In this document: positions 1-8,169 of the stretch, in pieces
Numbering within the stretch: the first letter of the stretch is position 1
Layout: the number at the start of each line of letters is the position of its first letter
DNA from: Fibrobacter sp. UWEL
Lineage (GTDB): Bacteria > Fibrobacterota > Fibrobacteria > Fibrobacterales > Fibrobacteraceae
Reading direction: 5' to 3'
DNA length: 64,000 nt
Assembly (NCBI RefSeq): GCF_900142535.1
Contig: NZ_FRBE01000017.1
Location: 1-64,000, forward strand
The notes under the pieces: model-generated
Told to the model about the DNA's origin: nothing
What the model saw: the letters and a program-made list of their open reading frames with translations, nothing else
Databases searched by the model: none
Translations under genes and position numbers: made by a program

Positions 1-926
1 TAGGAAGCCTGGCTGATACCCACTGCCTGTGCAGCGATACCGAGACGAGCGCCATTCATGAGGGCCATCACGTACTTGATGAGACCGAACTTGCGACGGC
101 CGCAGAGTTCTGCCTTAGCGTTCTTGTAAACCAGTTCGCAGGTCGGAGAACCGTGGATACCCATCTTGTTTTCGATACGACGAACATCGACGCCACCGTC
201 GCGCTTGTCGTAGATGAACATGGAAAGACCGCGGCCATCCTTGGTGCCTTCTTCAGAGCGGGCAAGAACCAGGTGAATGTCGGAGTCACCGTTGGTGATG
301 AAGCGCTTCACGCCGTTCAGGTACCAGCACTTGTCTGCTTCGCTGTAGGTTGCCTTCAGCATCACGCGCTGCAAGTCAGAACCTGCATCCGGTTCGGTCA
401 AGTCCATGGACATGGTTTCGCCTGCGCAAATGCGGGGGACGAAACGAGAACGCTGGTCTTCGTCACCGAATTCGTACAGAGTTTCGATACAGTCCTGAAG
501 GGACCAGATGTTTTCGAAACCTGCGTCGCCGGCGGCGATCATTTCGTTAATGGCGGTGTATGCAGTAACGGGGAAGTTCAAGCCACCGAAACGACGGGGC
601 ATGGTAACGCCGCAAAGGCCTGCCTTTACGGTTGCTTCCAGGTTTTCGTAAGTCTTGCTTGCGTAGCGGACGCGTCCGTTTTCGCAATGAGGACCTTCTG
701 CATCAACTGCTTCTGCGTTGGGAGCGATCACGTTAGAAACGATGTCGCCAGCCAGTTCGCAAACCTTGTTGTAGTTGTCGATTGCGTCGGCGTAGTCGGC
801 CGGAGCGTAATCGGACTTTTCTTCATTAGCAAAGCCATTTTCCCTGAGTTCCACAATGCGGTTCATCAAGGGGCTGCTTTCGAGATTGAACTTAATCTCC
901 GGATGGTCAGTATAAAAATTTGCCAT
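1..926 (-). CDS. acyl-CoA dehydrogenase, partial (C-terminus outside window)
   Basis: The reading frame is open from ATG at 926 down to base 1 and continues outside the window. About 308 residues are visible. The translation holds the FAD/substrate-binding middle domain of acyl-CoA dehydrogenases (TEPDAGSDLQ, followed by NGVKRFITNGDSD) and then the helical start of the C-terminal domain (KMGIHGSPTCEL, MNGARLGIAAQAVG). The family oxidises acyl-CoA to enoyl-CoA and passes electrons to electron transfer flavoprotein. etfA and etfB lie immediately upstream on the same strand, 10 bases away, so one operon is likely and supplies the electron acceptor. The acyl-chain specificity cannot be read from this part. 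Confidence 0.93.
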   Translation of the reverse strand, partial: MANFYTDHPEIKFNLESSPLMNRIVELRENGFANEEKSDYAPADYADAIDNYNKVCELAGDIVSNVIAPNAEAVDAEGPHCENGRVRYASKTYENLEATVKAGLCGVTMPRRFGGLNFPVTAYTAINEMIAAGDAGFENIWSLQDCIETLYEFGDEDQRSRFVPRICAGETMSMDLTEPDAGSDLQRVMLKATYSEADKCWYLNGVKRFITNGDSDIHLVLARSEEGTKDGRGLSMFIYDKRDGGVDVRRIENKMGIHGSPTCELVYKNAKAELCGRRKFGLIKYVMALMNGARLGIAAQAVGISQAS

Positions 927-936
927 AGAGCTAAAC

Positions 937-1962
937 CTACTTGTTGTTTGCCTTGTAGTACTTGATTAACTTGGGAACCACTTCTTCAACGTTGCCGTTG
1001 ATGACGTAGTCAGCAATTGCATTGATGGGAGCGTCCGGGTCATTGTTCACGGAGATGATAATGCCGGAGTCCTGCATACCAGCGATGTGCTGGATCTGGC
1101 CGGAAATACCGCAAGCGATATAAACCTTCGGGCGGACAGTGAGGCCGGTCTGACCGATCTGACGATCGTGGTCAACGAAGCCAGCGTCAATAGCAGCGCG
1201 GCTTGCACCCACTTCACCGTGGAGTTCCTTAGCCAGTTCAAACAACAGGTCGAAGTTTTCCTTGGAGCCCATGCCGTAACCACCGGCAACAACGATGGGA
1301 GCTCCCTTCAGGTTGTTCTTGGCGGCTTCAACGTGGCGTTCCAGAACCTTTACCACGTATTCTGCTTCGGGGACGTACTTGGCGACGTCGTGCTTGACAA
1401 CTTCACCCTTGTAGTTAGCGTCCTTGATTTCCTTCTTCATCACACCTTCGCGGACGGTAGCCATCTGCGGGCGGTGTTCCGGGTTCACGATGGTAGCAAC
1501 GATGTTACCGCCGAAAGCCGGACGAATCTGGCAAAGCTGATTTTCGTAGAACTTCTTGACGCCACCGATGCTCATTTCGAAGCTGTCGATTTCGAGTTCG
1601 GTACAGTCTGCAGTCAGACCACTGTGGGTAGCAGCAGAAATGCGGGGGCCAAGGTCACGACCAATCACGGTTGCACCCATGAGGCAGATCTGGGGCTGTT
1701 CTTCCTTGAACAGGTTGATCACGAGAGATGCATGGGGATTGGTGGTGTAGGGGAACAGGCCTTCAGCGTCGAACACATGAACCTTGTCCACACCGTAGGG
1801 GAAAACCTGCTTTTCAATGCCGTCGATACCAGAGGCTGCGCAAATGCATTCCAGCTGAACACCCAGGGTGTCGGCCAGCTTACGGCCCTTGGAGAGCAAT
1901 TCGAGGGAAACGTCCTTAACGGTAGTCCCTTCAATTTCGCAATATACAAATACGTTATTCAT
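937..1962 (-). CDS. etfA: electron transfer flavoprotein alpha subunit
   Basis: 341 residues, the normal EtfA length. The N-terminal half is the ETF nucleotide-binding fold. The C-terminal half carries the FAD-binding signature: GASRAAIDAGFVDHDRQIGQ, then TGLTVRPKVYIACGISG, then SVNNDPDAPI. The protein pairs with EtfB to carry electrons from acyl-CoA dehydrogenases to the quinone pool or another acceptor. It sits between etfB (3-base gap) and the acyl-CoA dehydrogenase (10-base gap), all on the minus strand, so the three are almost certainly one transcript. No ETF:quinone oxidoreductase gene is in view, so the final acceptor is unknown. Confidence 0.96.
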   Translation of the reverse strand: MNNVFVYCEIEGTTVKDVSLELLSKGRKLADTLGVQLECICAASGIDGIEKQVFPYGVDKVHVFDAEGLFPYTTNPHASLVINLFKEEQPQICLMGATVIGRDLGPRISAATHSGLTADCTELEIDSFEMSIGGVKKFYENQLCQIRPAFGGNIVATIVNPEHRPQMATVREGVMKKEIKDANYKGEVVKHDVAKYVPEAEYVVKVLERHVEAAKNNLKGAPIVVAGGYGMGSKENFDLLFELAKELHGEVGASRAAIDAGFVDHDRQIGQTGLTVRPKVYIACGISGQIQHIAGMQDSGIIISVNNDPDAPINAIADYVINGNVEEVVPKLIKYYKANNK

Positions 1963-1965
1963 AGG

Positions 1966-2847
1966 TTAACCGATAATCTTTCCTTCTAAGAGTTCCTTGA
2001 TCAGGCCTTCCACATCTTCATCGCTAGCGGTGAGAGTGCGGCTTTCCTTAGCCTTGAACACAATGTTCTTGACGGCCTTAACGTTGGTCGGAGAACCGGC
2101 CTTACCGATCTGTGCAGGATCTGCATCGATGTCGGCTGCACCCCACTGGGCGATGTCCAGGTAGGGCTTTTCGGCGATAAGGGCTGCGTACTTTTCAGCG
2201 GCTTCGGGAGCACGTTCGGCAACAGCAGTTGCTGCCTTGTACTTCATGAGGCGCTTTGCGTTACGGGGACGGCAGGGAGCTGCGGAACCGTTAACGGTTA
2301 CGACCAGCGGCAGCGGTGCTTCCACGGTTTCGACACCACCGTCGATGAGGCGACGGATCACAACCTTCTTGGCTGCCGGGTCCAGGGAGAGAATTTCTTC
2401 GGCGTAGGTCACCTGAGTGAGGCCCAACTTCTGAGCGATCTGGGGACCGACCTGTGCGGTATCACCATCGATAGCCTGACGGCCGCAGAGGATGATGTCG
2501 TAGTTGCCAACTTTCTTGATAGCCTGAGCCAGAGTGTAGCTGGTAGCCAAGGTATCTGCACCACCGAGAGTACGGTCGGTAACAACGAAACCTTCGTCAG
2601 CGCCGCGATAGAGAGCTTCGCGAACAACTTCGGCGGACTTGGGGAGACCCATGGTCACAACGGAAATGGTGGAACCGGGGAACTGATCCTTCAGGCGAAG
2701 GGCCTGTTCCAATGCATTCAGGTCTTCAGGGTTGAAGACTGCAGGCAAGGCAGCACGATTGATGGTACCCTGTTCCGTCATGGCGTCGGGACCCACATTT
2801 CGTGTGTCAGGAACTTGCTTAGCAAGTACAACGATTTTTAGGCTCAT
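1966..2847 (-). CDS. etfB: electron transfer flavoprotein beta subunit
   Basis: 293 residues. It begins MSLKIVVLAKQVPDT, the typical EtfB start, and contains the ETF beta nucleotide-binding segments ILCGRQAIDGDTAQVGPQ and VTVNGSAAPCRPRNAKRLM. It forms the ETF heterodimer with the adjacent EtfA. As the first gene of etfB-etfA-acyl-CoA dehydrogenase it should carry the operon promoter, in the upstream stretch it shares with the divergent B12-uptake unit. The length is above the roughly 250 residues of many EtfB proteins, because of a C-terminal extension after residue 250. Confidence 0.96.
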   Translation of the reverse strand: MSLKIVVLAKQVPDTRNVGPDAMTEQGTINRAALPAVFNPEDLNALEQALRLKDQFPGSTISVVTMGLPKSAEVVREALYRGADEGFVVTDRTLGGADTLATSYTLAQAIKKVGNYDIILCGRQAIDGDTAQVGPQIAQKLGLTQVTYAEEILSLDPAAKKVVIRRLIDGGVETVEAPLPLVVTVNGSAAPCRPRNAKRLMKYKAATAVAERAPEAAEKYAALIAEKPYLDIAQWGAADIDADPAQIGKAGSPTNVKAVKNIVFKAKESRTLTASDEDVEGLIKELLEGKIIG

Positions 2848-3026
2848 AGTTATTGATCTTTAGCGGATGAACCGCCAAGGTGATTAGTTTAATGTTATTT
2901 GAGCCAAATTTACCTTTTTTGAAAAATGTAAATGGTGAAGTTGGGTGGAATACTTTAAAAAAAGAGGAGAAAATGGCTGAAATTATTACAATCTTGTGAT
3001 TATTTTCGTACGTATTGTAGGGCGTG

Positions 3027-3044
3027 CCATTGGACGTCCTATGG
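3027..3044. promoter_or_regulatory. 18-bp imperfect palindrome in divergent intergenic region
   Basis: CCATTGGACGTCCTATGG is a palindrome with one mismatched pair, centred on GACGTC. It lies in the roughly 500-base gap between etfB and the cobalamin riboswitch, so it is a possible operator for either side. The rest of 2848-3078 shows no gene. It does hold an 8-codon ORF with a good ribosome-binding site (GAGGAG, ATG at 2973), which is too short to call. Confidence 0.3.
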
Positions 3045-3078
3045 TGCCGTTTATAAAAATTACTGATAGCCCTTGCTC

Positions 3079-3107
3079 TTGAGGGGTATGTTACTCTTTT
3101 TTATATT
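3079..3107 (+). promoter_or_regulatory. probable sigma-70-type promoter of the B12 unit
   Basis: TTGAGG at 3079-3084 and TATATT at 3102-3107 are separated by 17 bases. Transcription would start near 3113-3116, just where the riboswitch fold begins. TATATT recurs as an apparent -10 element ahead of several other genes in the window. Confidence 0.45.
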
Positions 3108-3114
3108 ATGTTAA

Positions 3115-3320
3115 CAAAAAGTTGCCTTGTGCTGTGAAAGGCTGCGTGGCGAGAAGAAAAAAACTTTTTGCCCGTAAGAGAATCCCGTGAAAACCGGGAA
3201 CGGTCCCGCCGCTGTAAGGGAGGACGAAACTGACATGAACCAATGCGAGATAAGCGATTCGAACTCTCGTGTGAAGGAGTCAGGAGTAGAATGATCCCCC
3301 AGTCAGAAGAACTGTGAGGT
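3115..3320 (+). promoter_or_regulatory. cobalamin riboswitch
   Basis: The region carries the conserved core of the B12 aptamer. Around 3180-3225 it reads AATCCCGTGAAAACCGGGAA, then CGGTCCCGCCGCTGTAAGGG, followed by a variable stem and an AGTCAGGAG box near 3278 with AGTCAGAAGAACTG near 3301. It lies directly ahead of a TonB-dependent receptor and a beta-propeller lipoprotein. By family knowledge this riboswitch reduces expression of B12-uptake genes when cobalamin is plentiful. The exact 5' and 3' limits are estimates. Confidence 0.88.
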
Positions 3321-3362
3321 AGCTAAGGAATACGGTCGTGTGCCGTGTCCATCTGGAGTCCG

Positions 3363-5369
3363 ATGCGAGAGACATGGACAAGATTTGCCGCGCTAGCACT
3401 AGCAGCGGCCTGTTGCGTATGTGCCCAGGATGGCCCTATTCAGGACCTGGGTTCTACCGACGTGGTTGCCCAAGCCCCCGCAGTCTCTCAAAAAAGCACC
3501 AGTTTTACCGAAATTACCAAGGATGCCTGGGAAGGTAAACCTTATTCCGCCGCTGAACTTCTGGCTACTCTGCCTGGAATTCAGTATTATCGCCAGGGTG
3601 GCCTGGGTAGTTTCCAGACCATAAGCATTCGAGGAATTGCTGCTAAGAATGTGGTTATCTGCATGGATGGGGTTCCCTTGAACGATGGCAGCGGCGGTGC
3701 GGTGGATCTGGGGCAGATTGACTTGAACCAGATTGAAAAAATTGAAGTCTACAAGGATCGTGTCCCTGCGAGATTCGGTGGCGCAGGAATTGGCGGTGCC
3801 GTCAATTTTGTGACCAAGTCCGCTGTGGATCGCGGTGGCCCAAAAACGTCAGGACGAATCCTCGCCAGTTATGGAAGTCATAACTTCTGGGAAGGATCTG
3901 CGCAGGTCCAGACTCGTGTGACGGATAGCGCTACTTTTGCGGCCACACTGTCCGCTCGCCATTCCGACAATGATTACGAATTTACCAACCGTAACGGCAC
4001 CAACTATAATAAGGATGATGACTTTACGGATGTTCGAAAGAATGCCCAGTATACGGAATATTCCGGTAATGTGAAGTACCGCATCCTCCATGGCTTTGGA
4101 GGTTTCTCCACATTCTCCTTGAATGCCTCCATGTCCGATGCGGGTAACCCCGGTCGTGAAGATTACCAGACCACATTTGCCGGCTTCGAAGGGCAAAATG
4201 CCCAGGCCAGCTACCGCATGGAATTTCCCGAATACTTTGGATGGCTTTGGCTGGAATTGGGCCTGACGGGAAAATTTGAAAAGTCGGTTTCCCATTCCTA
4301 CTATCCGGTAGATCATATTGGATACGTCTCTACGGACAATCTGGAATATGGAACGGGTGGCTATAAATTTATTCCGGAGCTGACTGCTAGTTATTATGGA
4401 GAACGGCTAGATGTAAACCTTCGGGTGGCTGGTGGAGCTGATTACTATACCCCGCGGGGCAATTCTGCGGGCTGGGCTCTGGATCGTTACTCCTTCTCTC
4501 TGGCTGGCGATGGGGAGTTTCGTTTTCTTCCCTGGTTCGCTGTAGGTACCGAAGGTTCCTTGCTGGGTGTTTCCGATGAAGTTCACGGGGGAACCATGGT
4601 CTTGCCGACCTTCACGAAAACTCTGGAGAATTCTGCGGAAAAGAACTTGTCTTATTCCGCCCGCGGTTTGCTGAAGGTTGGCCGCGAGGATTCCCGATTT
4701 GGCGGGTCAGCAAGCTTTGGACGCTTCTATAGAAAGCCAGACTTGATGGAACTTTATGGCGTGTATCCGGGGGTGATCAGCAATCCCGATTTGAAGGACG
4801 AAATAGCTTACCGTTTTGAGGCAAGCGCCTTTGCTGCAACAAAAAATCGCAAGACGATCTTGCGTGCGACCTATTATCATACTCAGATGGAAAACGGAAT
4901 TTTCTGGGTGAATTCTGCTTCCTTCATGAAACCTTTTAATCTGGATGACGCCAGCATATCAGGCTTCGAAGTAGAAGTGGAAAGTGCCCCGGTGGATTTC
5001 ATGCGGGCGATTCTCCGTGCCACGTTCCAGGATGCCGTGGATCAGTCTAGGGAAAAGGCCTACCGCAATAATAAATTGCCTGGAGAGCCTGCTCGTTCCT
5101 ATTATGCGGAACTGCAGTTGAACCTGCCCTTCCATTTTGACTTTAGCTGGTCCTCCAGTTATCGCACCAAAATTTATAGTGACCGTGCGAACCGAATGGA
5201 ACAGCCCGCCGTAGCCATCCATAAGGCTGTTCTCGGATTTAAACCTTTTGAATCCACCCGTCTGGCTTTTTCTGTAGACAATATCTCGGATGAATCCTAC
5301 CGCAATTTTTACACTCCATTTCCCACTCCGGGGAGGGAATACAAACTTACACTAACCCAGGGGTTCTAG
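3363..5369 (+). CDS. TonB-dependent outer-membrane receptor, probable cobalamin transporter (BtuB-like)
   Basis: 668 residues from ATG at 3363, preceded by GGAG at good spacing. A GTG at 3345 is in frame but poorly placed for a ribosome site. A signal peptide (TRFAALALAAACCVCAQD) precedes the plug domain: SAAELLATLPGIQYYRQGG, then ISIRGI, MDGVPLND, then RVPARFGGAGIGGAVNFVTK. The remainder is a beta-barrel ending YKLTLTQGF, with the terminal Phe usual in outer-membrane proteins. The cobalamin riboswitch directly upstream makes corrinoid the likely cargo, as for BtuB. The downstream lipoprotein is probably co-transcribed. No TonB/ExbBD genes or BtuCDF are in the window. Confidence 0.88.
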   Translation: MRETWTRFAALALAAACCVCAQDGPIQDLGSTDVVAQAPAVSQKSTSFTEITKDAWEGKPYSAAELLATLPGIQYYRQGGLGSFQTISIRGIAAKNVVICMDGVPLNDGSGGAVDLGQIDLNQIEKIEVYKDRVPARFGGAGIGGAVNFVTKSAVDRGGPKTSGRILASYGSHNFWEGSAQVQTRVTDSATFAATLSARHSDNDYEFTNRNGTNYNKDDDFTDVRKNAQYTEYSGNVKYRILHGFGGFSTFSLNASMSDAGNPGREDYQTTFAGFEGQNAQASYRMEFPEYFGWLWLELGLTGKFEKSVSHSYYPVDHIGYVSTDNLEYGTGGYKFIPELTASYYGERLDVNLRVAGGADYYTPRGNSAGWALDRYSFSLAGDGEFRFLPWFAVGTEGSLLGVSDEVHGGTMVLPTFTKTLENSAEKNLSYSARGLLKVGREDSRFGGSASFGRFYRKPDLMELYGVYPGVISNPDLKDEIAYRFEASAFAATKNRKTILRATYYHTQMENGIFWVNSASFMKPFNLDDASISGFEVEVESAPVDFMRAILRATFQDAVDQSREKAYRNNKLPGEPARSYYAELQLNLPFHFDFSWSSSYRTKIYSDRANRMEQPAVAIHKAVLGFKPFESTRLAFSVDNISDESYRNFYTPFPTPGREYKLTLTQGF

Positions 5370-5438
5370 CCCCCGCGCAGGGATTTTGTTGACCAAGTGG
5401 AATGCGAAATCTTTGTGACGACACAAAAAGGAAAAAAC

Positions 5439-6668
5439 ATGATGAAGAAAAAATACTTGACTCTTCTCGCTGCAAGCACCTTTGCTTTCTTTATGCAGGC
5501 TTGCGATCACAACTCTATTGCCGCTGGCGAACCTGCTTTCGACAAGGATGATTCTTCCTCTTCCGTTAAGGAAGATAAGTCTTCCTCTTCTGTTAAGGAA
5601 GATGAAAAGTCTTCTTCCTCTTCTGCTGAAGTTGTTTCCGGTTCTGTATTTGTCATTGGCTCTGATTACAAGACTGGTGAAATTCGCTGGGTTGAAAATG
5701 ACTCCATCTCCAAGAAGTCCCTCGACATTTATCAGGACACCAAGCTGGTGACTATTGACGGCAAGCTCTACGCTCTGGAACGTTCCGGTTCTGATAACGT
5801 TGCCCTCATTGATACCAAGAGCAAGAAGGTTTCCTGGGAAGCCTCTCTGGATGACTATTCCAACCCCACCGACATTGTTGCCGCTGGTAAGGATGAAGCA
5901 TGGGTTGCTCTGGAAGGTACCGATAGCTTCGTGAAGATCTCCCTGAAGGACGGTAAGGTGGTGAAGACTGTGAAGACCACGGACTTCATTTCTAAGGGTG
6001 GTTACTCTCCGAACCTGGCTGACTTCGAAGTTAGCGGTGACACTCTGTTCGCTGTCTTCCAGCGTTATATCTCCGAATACGATTCTGCTGGCAATTGGAC
6101 GGGCACTTCTTACCCCAAGGGCCTCTTGGCTATGTATAAGCTGAATGATGGCGCTCTTCTGGATACCATCCAGCTTGCAACTTCCAACCCTTCTGCTGTT
6201 AAGGTGGTGAAGGGTAACGTCTATGTTGCTACCATGGGTGCCTACAACGCTAGCTATGGTACCGACGCTGATGACGAACGCGGCGTTGAAAAGGTTGATC
6301 TTTCTAAGAAGTCTTCTGAACTGTACGTCTCCGGCAAGAAGATTGGTGCAGGCGTCTACAACTTTGTCGCTGATTACGAAGCCGGTGTTGCCTATGCTGT
6401 TGCTTACAAGGGCATGGACATGACCACCTATGCAACTGAAGCTCCGGTTGTTAAGGTTGACTTGGCAAGCGGTTCTGTAGAAACCATCAAGGGCATTGAT
6501 GATGCTGAAGGCGGCTTGGCCATTGACGCTGCTACCGGTATCCTTTATGTGGGTGATCGCACCTATGGTGCAGAAGCCATTTATGCCTACAATGGTAAGG
6601 AAGTGACTAAGGTTCCTTCCGCCGCTGAAAAGGCTCTTGCTCCCTACAGCATCGCTATCGTTGAGTAA
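5439..6668 (+). CDS. beta-propeller (YncE-like) surface lipoprotein, candidate BtuG-like cobalamin binder
   Basis: 409 residues from ATG at 5439, with AAGGA at 5428-5432; a GTG at 5397 is in frame but lacks a ribosome site. The signal peptide ends in MQAC (Cys22), a lipoprotein site. A linker of two acidic/Ser repeats (SSSSVKED) follows. The rest is a repetitive all-beta region resembling YncE-type seven-bladed propellers (VTIDGKLYALERSGSDNVAL, AAGKDEAWVALEGTDSFVKI, LAIDAATGILYVGDRTYGAE). In Bacteroides, BtuG is a surface beta-propeller lipoprotein that captures B12 for BtuB. Here the same architecture follows a riboswitch-controlled receptor, so a BtuG-like role is inferred. Sequence-level homology was not tested. 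Confidence 0.72.
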   Translation: MMKKKYLTLLAASTFAFFMQACDHNSIAAGEPAFDKDDSSSSVKEDKSSSSVKEDEKSSSSSAEVVSGSVFVIGSDYKTGEIRWVENDSISKKSLDIYQDTKLVTIDGKLYALERSGSDNVALIDTKSKKVSWEASLDDYSNPTDIVAAGKDEAWVALEGTDSFVKISLKDGKVVKTVKTTDFISKGGYSPNLADFEVSGDTLFAVFQRYISEYDSAGNWTGTSYPKGLLAMYKLNDGALLDTIQLATSNPSAVKVVKGNVYVATMGAYNASYGTDADDERGVEKVDLSKKSSELYVSGKKIGAGVYNFVADYEAGVAYAVAYKGMDMTTYATEAPVVKVDLASGSVETIKGIDDAEGGLAIDAATGILYVGDRTYGAEAIYAYNGKEVTKVPSAAEKALAPYSIAIVE

Positions 6669-6730
6669 GAAAAGAGATTTCCTTAAAAGGGTGAATCCAG
6701 GTGGGTTAGGTAAATCCTGGGGGTAAGGGA

Positions 6731-6758
6731 AAAGGTCCGGCTTATGCCGGGCCTTTTT
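6731..6758 (+). terminator. intrinsic terminator of the B12-uptake unit
   Basis: The hairpin GGTCCGGC-ttat-GCCGGGCC is followed by TTTTT. It lies between convergent genes and overlaps the stop codon region of the minus-strand regulator. The opposite side has a short T run as well. Confidence 0.8.
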
Positions 6759-7905
6759 AACTTTTATTCACTTCGATTCCCAAGCGATTGACTTTATAGT
6801 GCATCACGCGGGGGCTTAGATCAAGGTCTCTGCCGGCGGCGCTCATGTTGCCTTTATGGCGGCGCAGGGCTTCGCTGATAATTTCGCGCTCGTAGCTGTC
6901 AATTAACGTGGAAAGCGGTGCCGTGCCCTCGGGCAAAAGAGCCGTACCGGATGTAACGTCCGTCTGTAGGGTAGGCGGTAAATCATAGGCGTTAATAGCC
7001 ACGTCCGTCGTTACTAAGCAGGCATGTTCAATACAGTTCTCCAACTCGCGGACGTTGCCGGGCCAGTGATAGCTTAATAGCATGTCGATAGCGGGGGAGC
7101 TAAGGCGAGTGATGTTCTTGCCGTATTTCAAGTTCATTTTGGCGATGAAATAATCCGCCAATAGTAGGATGTCCGTCTTTCGCTGGAAAAGATCCGTGAG
7201 ATGAATCTGGAAAACATTGAGACGGTAATAAAGATCCTCGCGGAAAAGCCCCTGCTGGATCATTTGCTCCAGGTTTCGTGCGGTGCTGGCAATCAAGCGC
7301 ACGTCGGCATTCTGCACGATGTTGCTTCCCTGACGGCTGAATTTCCCGTCTTGGATAAACTGCAGGAGTTTTACCTGGGCGTTAATGTTGAGGCTGGCTA
7401 CTTCGTCTAGAAATAGGGTGCCGCCTAAGGCCTGCTCCGCTTTTCCTAAACGTCGGCTGGTTGCGCCTGTAAATGCTCCGCGTTCGTAACCGAACAGCTC
7501 GCTTTCGAAGGAGTTGGCGTTGTTTACTTCGCTCAGAGTGCTGCAGTTCAGCATGACGAAGGGCTTGTCCCTACGGTCGGAAAGCTGATGGATGCTTCGG
7601 GCCACGTACTCCTTGCCGGTGCCTGCATTTCCTCGGACTAGAACTAAAGCGATGGAGGGGGCGATGTGCCTTACCTGGTCTCGAACCGCGCGCATTTCGC
7701 TAGTGTTGCCGATGAGTTCGCCTGGCTTGCCCTTCACTAGGTCGCGAATTTTATCGCATTCGTCCTGATGGGCGGCGCTTGCGGTATCGAATTTTTGGGA
7801 AAGAATGTTCTGGATTTTGCTTAATTGTTCATCACGCTTGCGTACCGAGCGCAGTGTCTCGGCAATTTCTTCAAAAGCTGAATTTTCAAGCGCTACAAAA
7901 TCCAT
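6757..7905 (-). CDS. sigma-54-dependent transcriptional activator lacking a sensory domain
   Basis: 382 residues. An N-terminal region of about 60 residues looks like coiled coil. The AAA+ domain follows, with Walker A GNAGTGK (92-98), the sigma-54 contact loop GAFTGA (143-148), Walker [10 protein letters not shown] (161-169) and [11 protein letters not shown]. The end is a Fis-type helix-turn-helix ([20 protein letters not shown]). This resembles the output half of NifA/NtrC proteins. No receiver or full GAF/PAS domain is present, so control may act through another protein or through expression level. It is divergent from a type III glutamine synthetase, which suggests nitrogen control; the target is inferred. 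Confidence 0.9.
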   Translation of the reverse strand: MDFVALENSAFEEIAETLRSVRKRDEQLSKIQNILSQKFDTASAAHQDECDKIRDLVKGKPGELIGNTSEMRAVRDQVRHIAPSIALVLVRGNAGTGKEYVARSIHQLSDRRDKPFVMLNCSTLSEVNNANSFESELFGYERGAFTGATSRRLGKAEQALGGTLFLDEVASLNINAQVKLLQFIQDGKFSRQGSNIVQNADVRLIASTARNLEQMIQQGLFREDLYYRLNVFQIHLTDLFQRKTDILLLADYFIAKMNLKYGKNITRLSSPAIDMLLSYHWPGNVRELENCIEHACLVTTDVAINAYDLPPTLQTDVTSGTALLPEGTAPLSTLIDSYEREIISEALRRHKGNMSAAGRDLDLSPRVMHYKVNRLGIEVNKS

Positions 7906-7916
7906 ATCTATCTCAT

Positions 7917-7987
7917 CCCGCAGGGGCGGGCTATAAAGAAGTTGCTGCGTCAGGGTGATTTTAAAGGAGTACTAACCCCGACGCAGC
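7917..7987 (-). promoter_or_regulatory. two hairpins in the 5' region of the sigma-54 activator
   Basis: Reading toward the regulator, an inverted repeat GCTGCGTC (7944-7951)/GACGCAGC (7980-7987), extended by four more pairs across one mismatch, is followed by a tight hairpin CCCGC-CCCT-GCGGG at 7917-7930. The second ends 12 bases before the ATG at 7905 and holds part of the GGG/GATGAG stretch that could serve as ribosome site. They may be an operator plus translational control, or simply leader structure. Confidence 0.4.
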
Positions 7988-8040
7988 ATGTTCTAGGAGA
8001 GAAATGTGACCCAAATATACTAAATAATTTTGGCTTTGTT

Positions 8041-8083
8041 TTACTTTTTTGTAAAATAATTGTTCTTTTTTACAAAATTGTAA
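8041..8083. promoter_or_regulatory. TTGTAA/TTACAA palindromes upstream of glutamine synthetase
   Basis: TTACAA-AA-TTGTAA at 8070-8083 is a perfect palindrome. TTAC-tttttt-GTAA lies at 8041-8054, and TTTTGTAAA (8047-8055) pairs with TTTACAAAA (8069-8077). They lie in the AT-rich region between the sigma-54 activator and the synthetase. I see no convincing -24/-12 (GG-GC) sigma-54 promoter; the nearest, TTGGC near 8030, lacks the downstream GC. The repeats are candidate operators. Confidence 0.35.
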
Positions 8084-8169
8084 TAAAATGATGGGCAAAT
8101 ACCCTAAAAAAATGATGAAAGACCGCTTCTTTGTTCCTACTTTTGCCTTCACACACAAGGAAAAACATT

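Noticed and set aside
2973-2999. 8-codon ORF with a strong ribosome site upstream of the B12 riboswitch
   Set aside because: Too short to support as a gene; could be chance in an AT-rich spacer, though the GAGGAG spacing is good.
8028-8046. TTGGCTTTGTTTTACT as a sigma-54 -24/-12 promoter for glnN
   Set aside because: GG is present at the -24 position but the required GC at -12 is absent.
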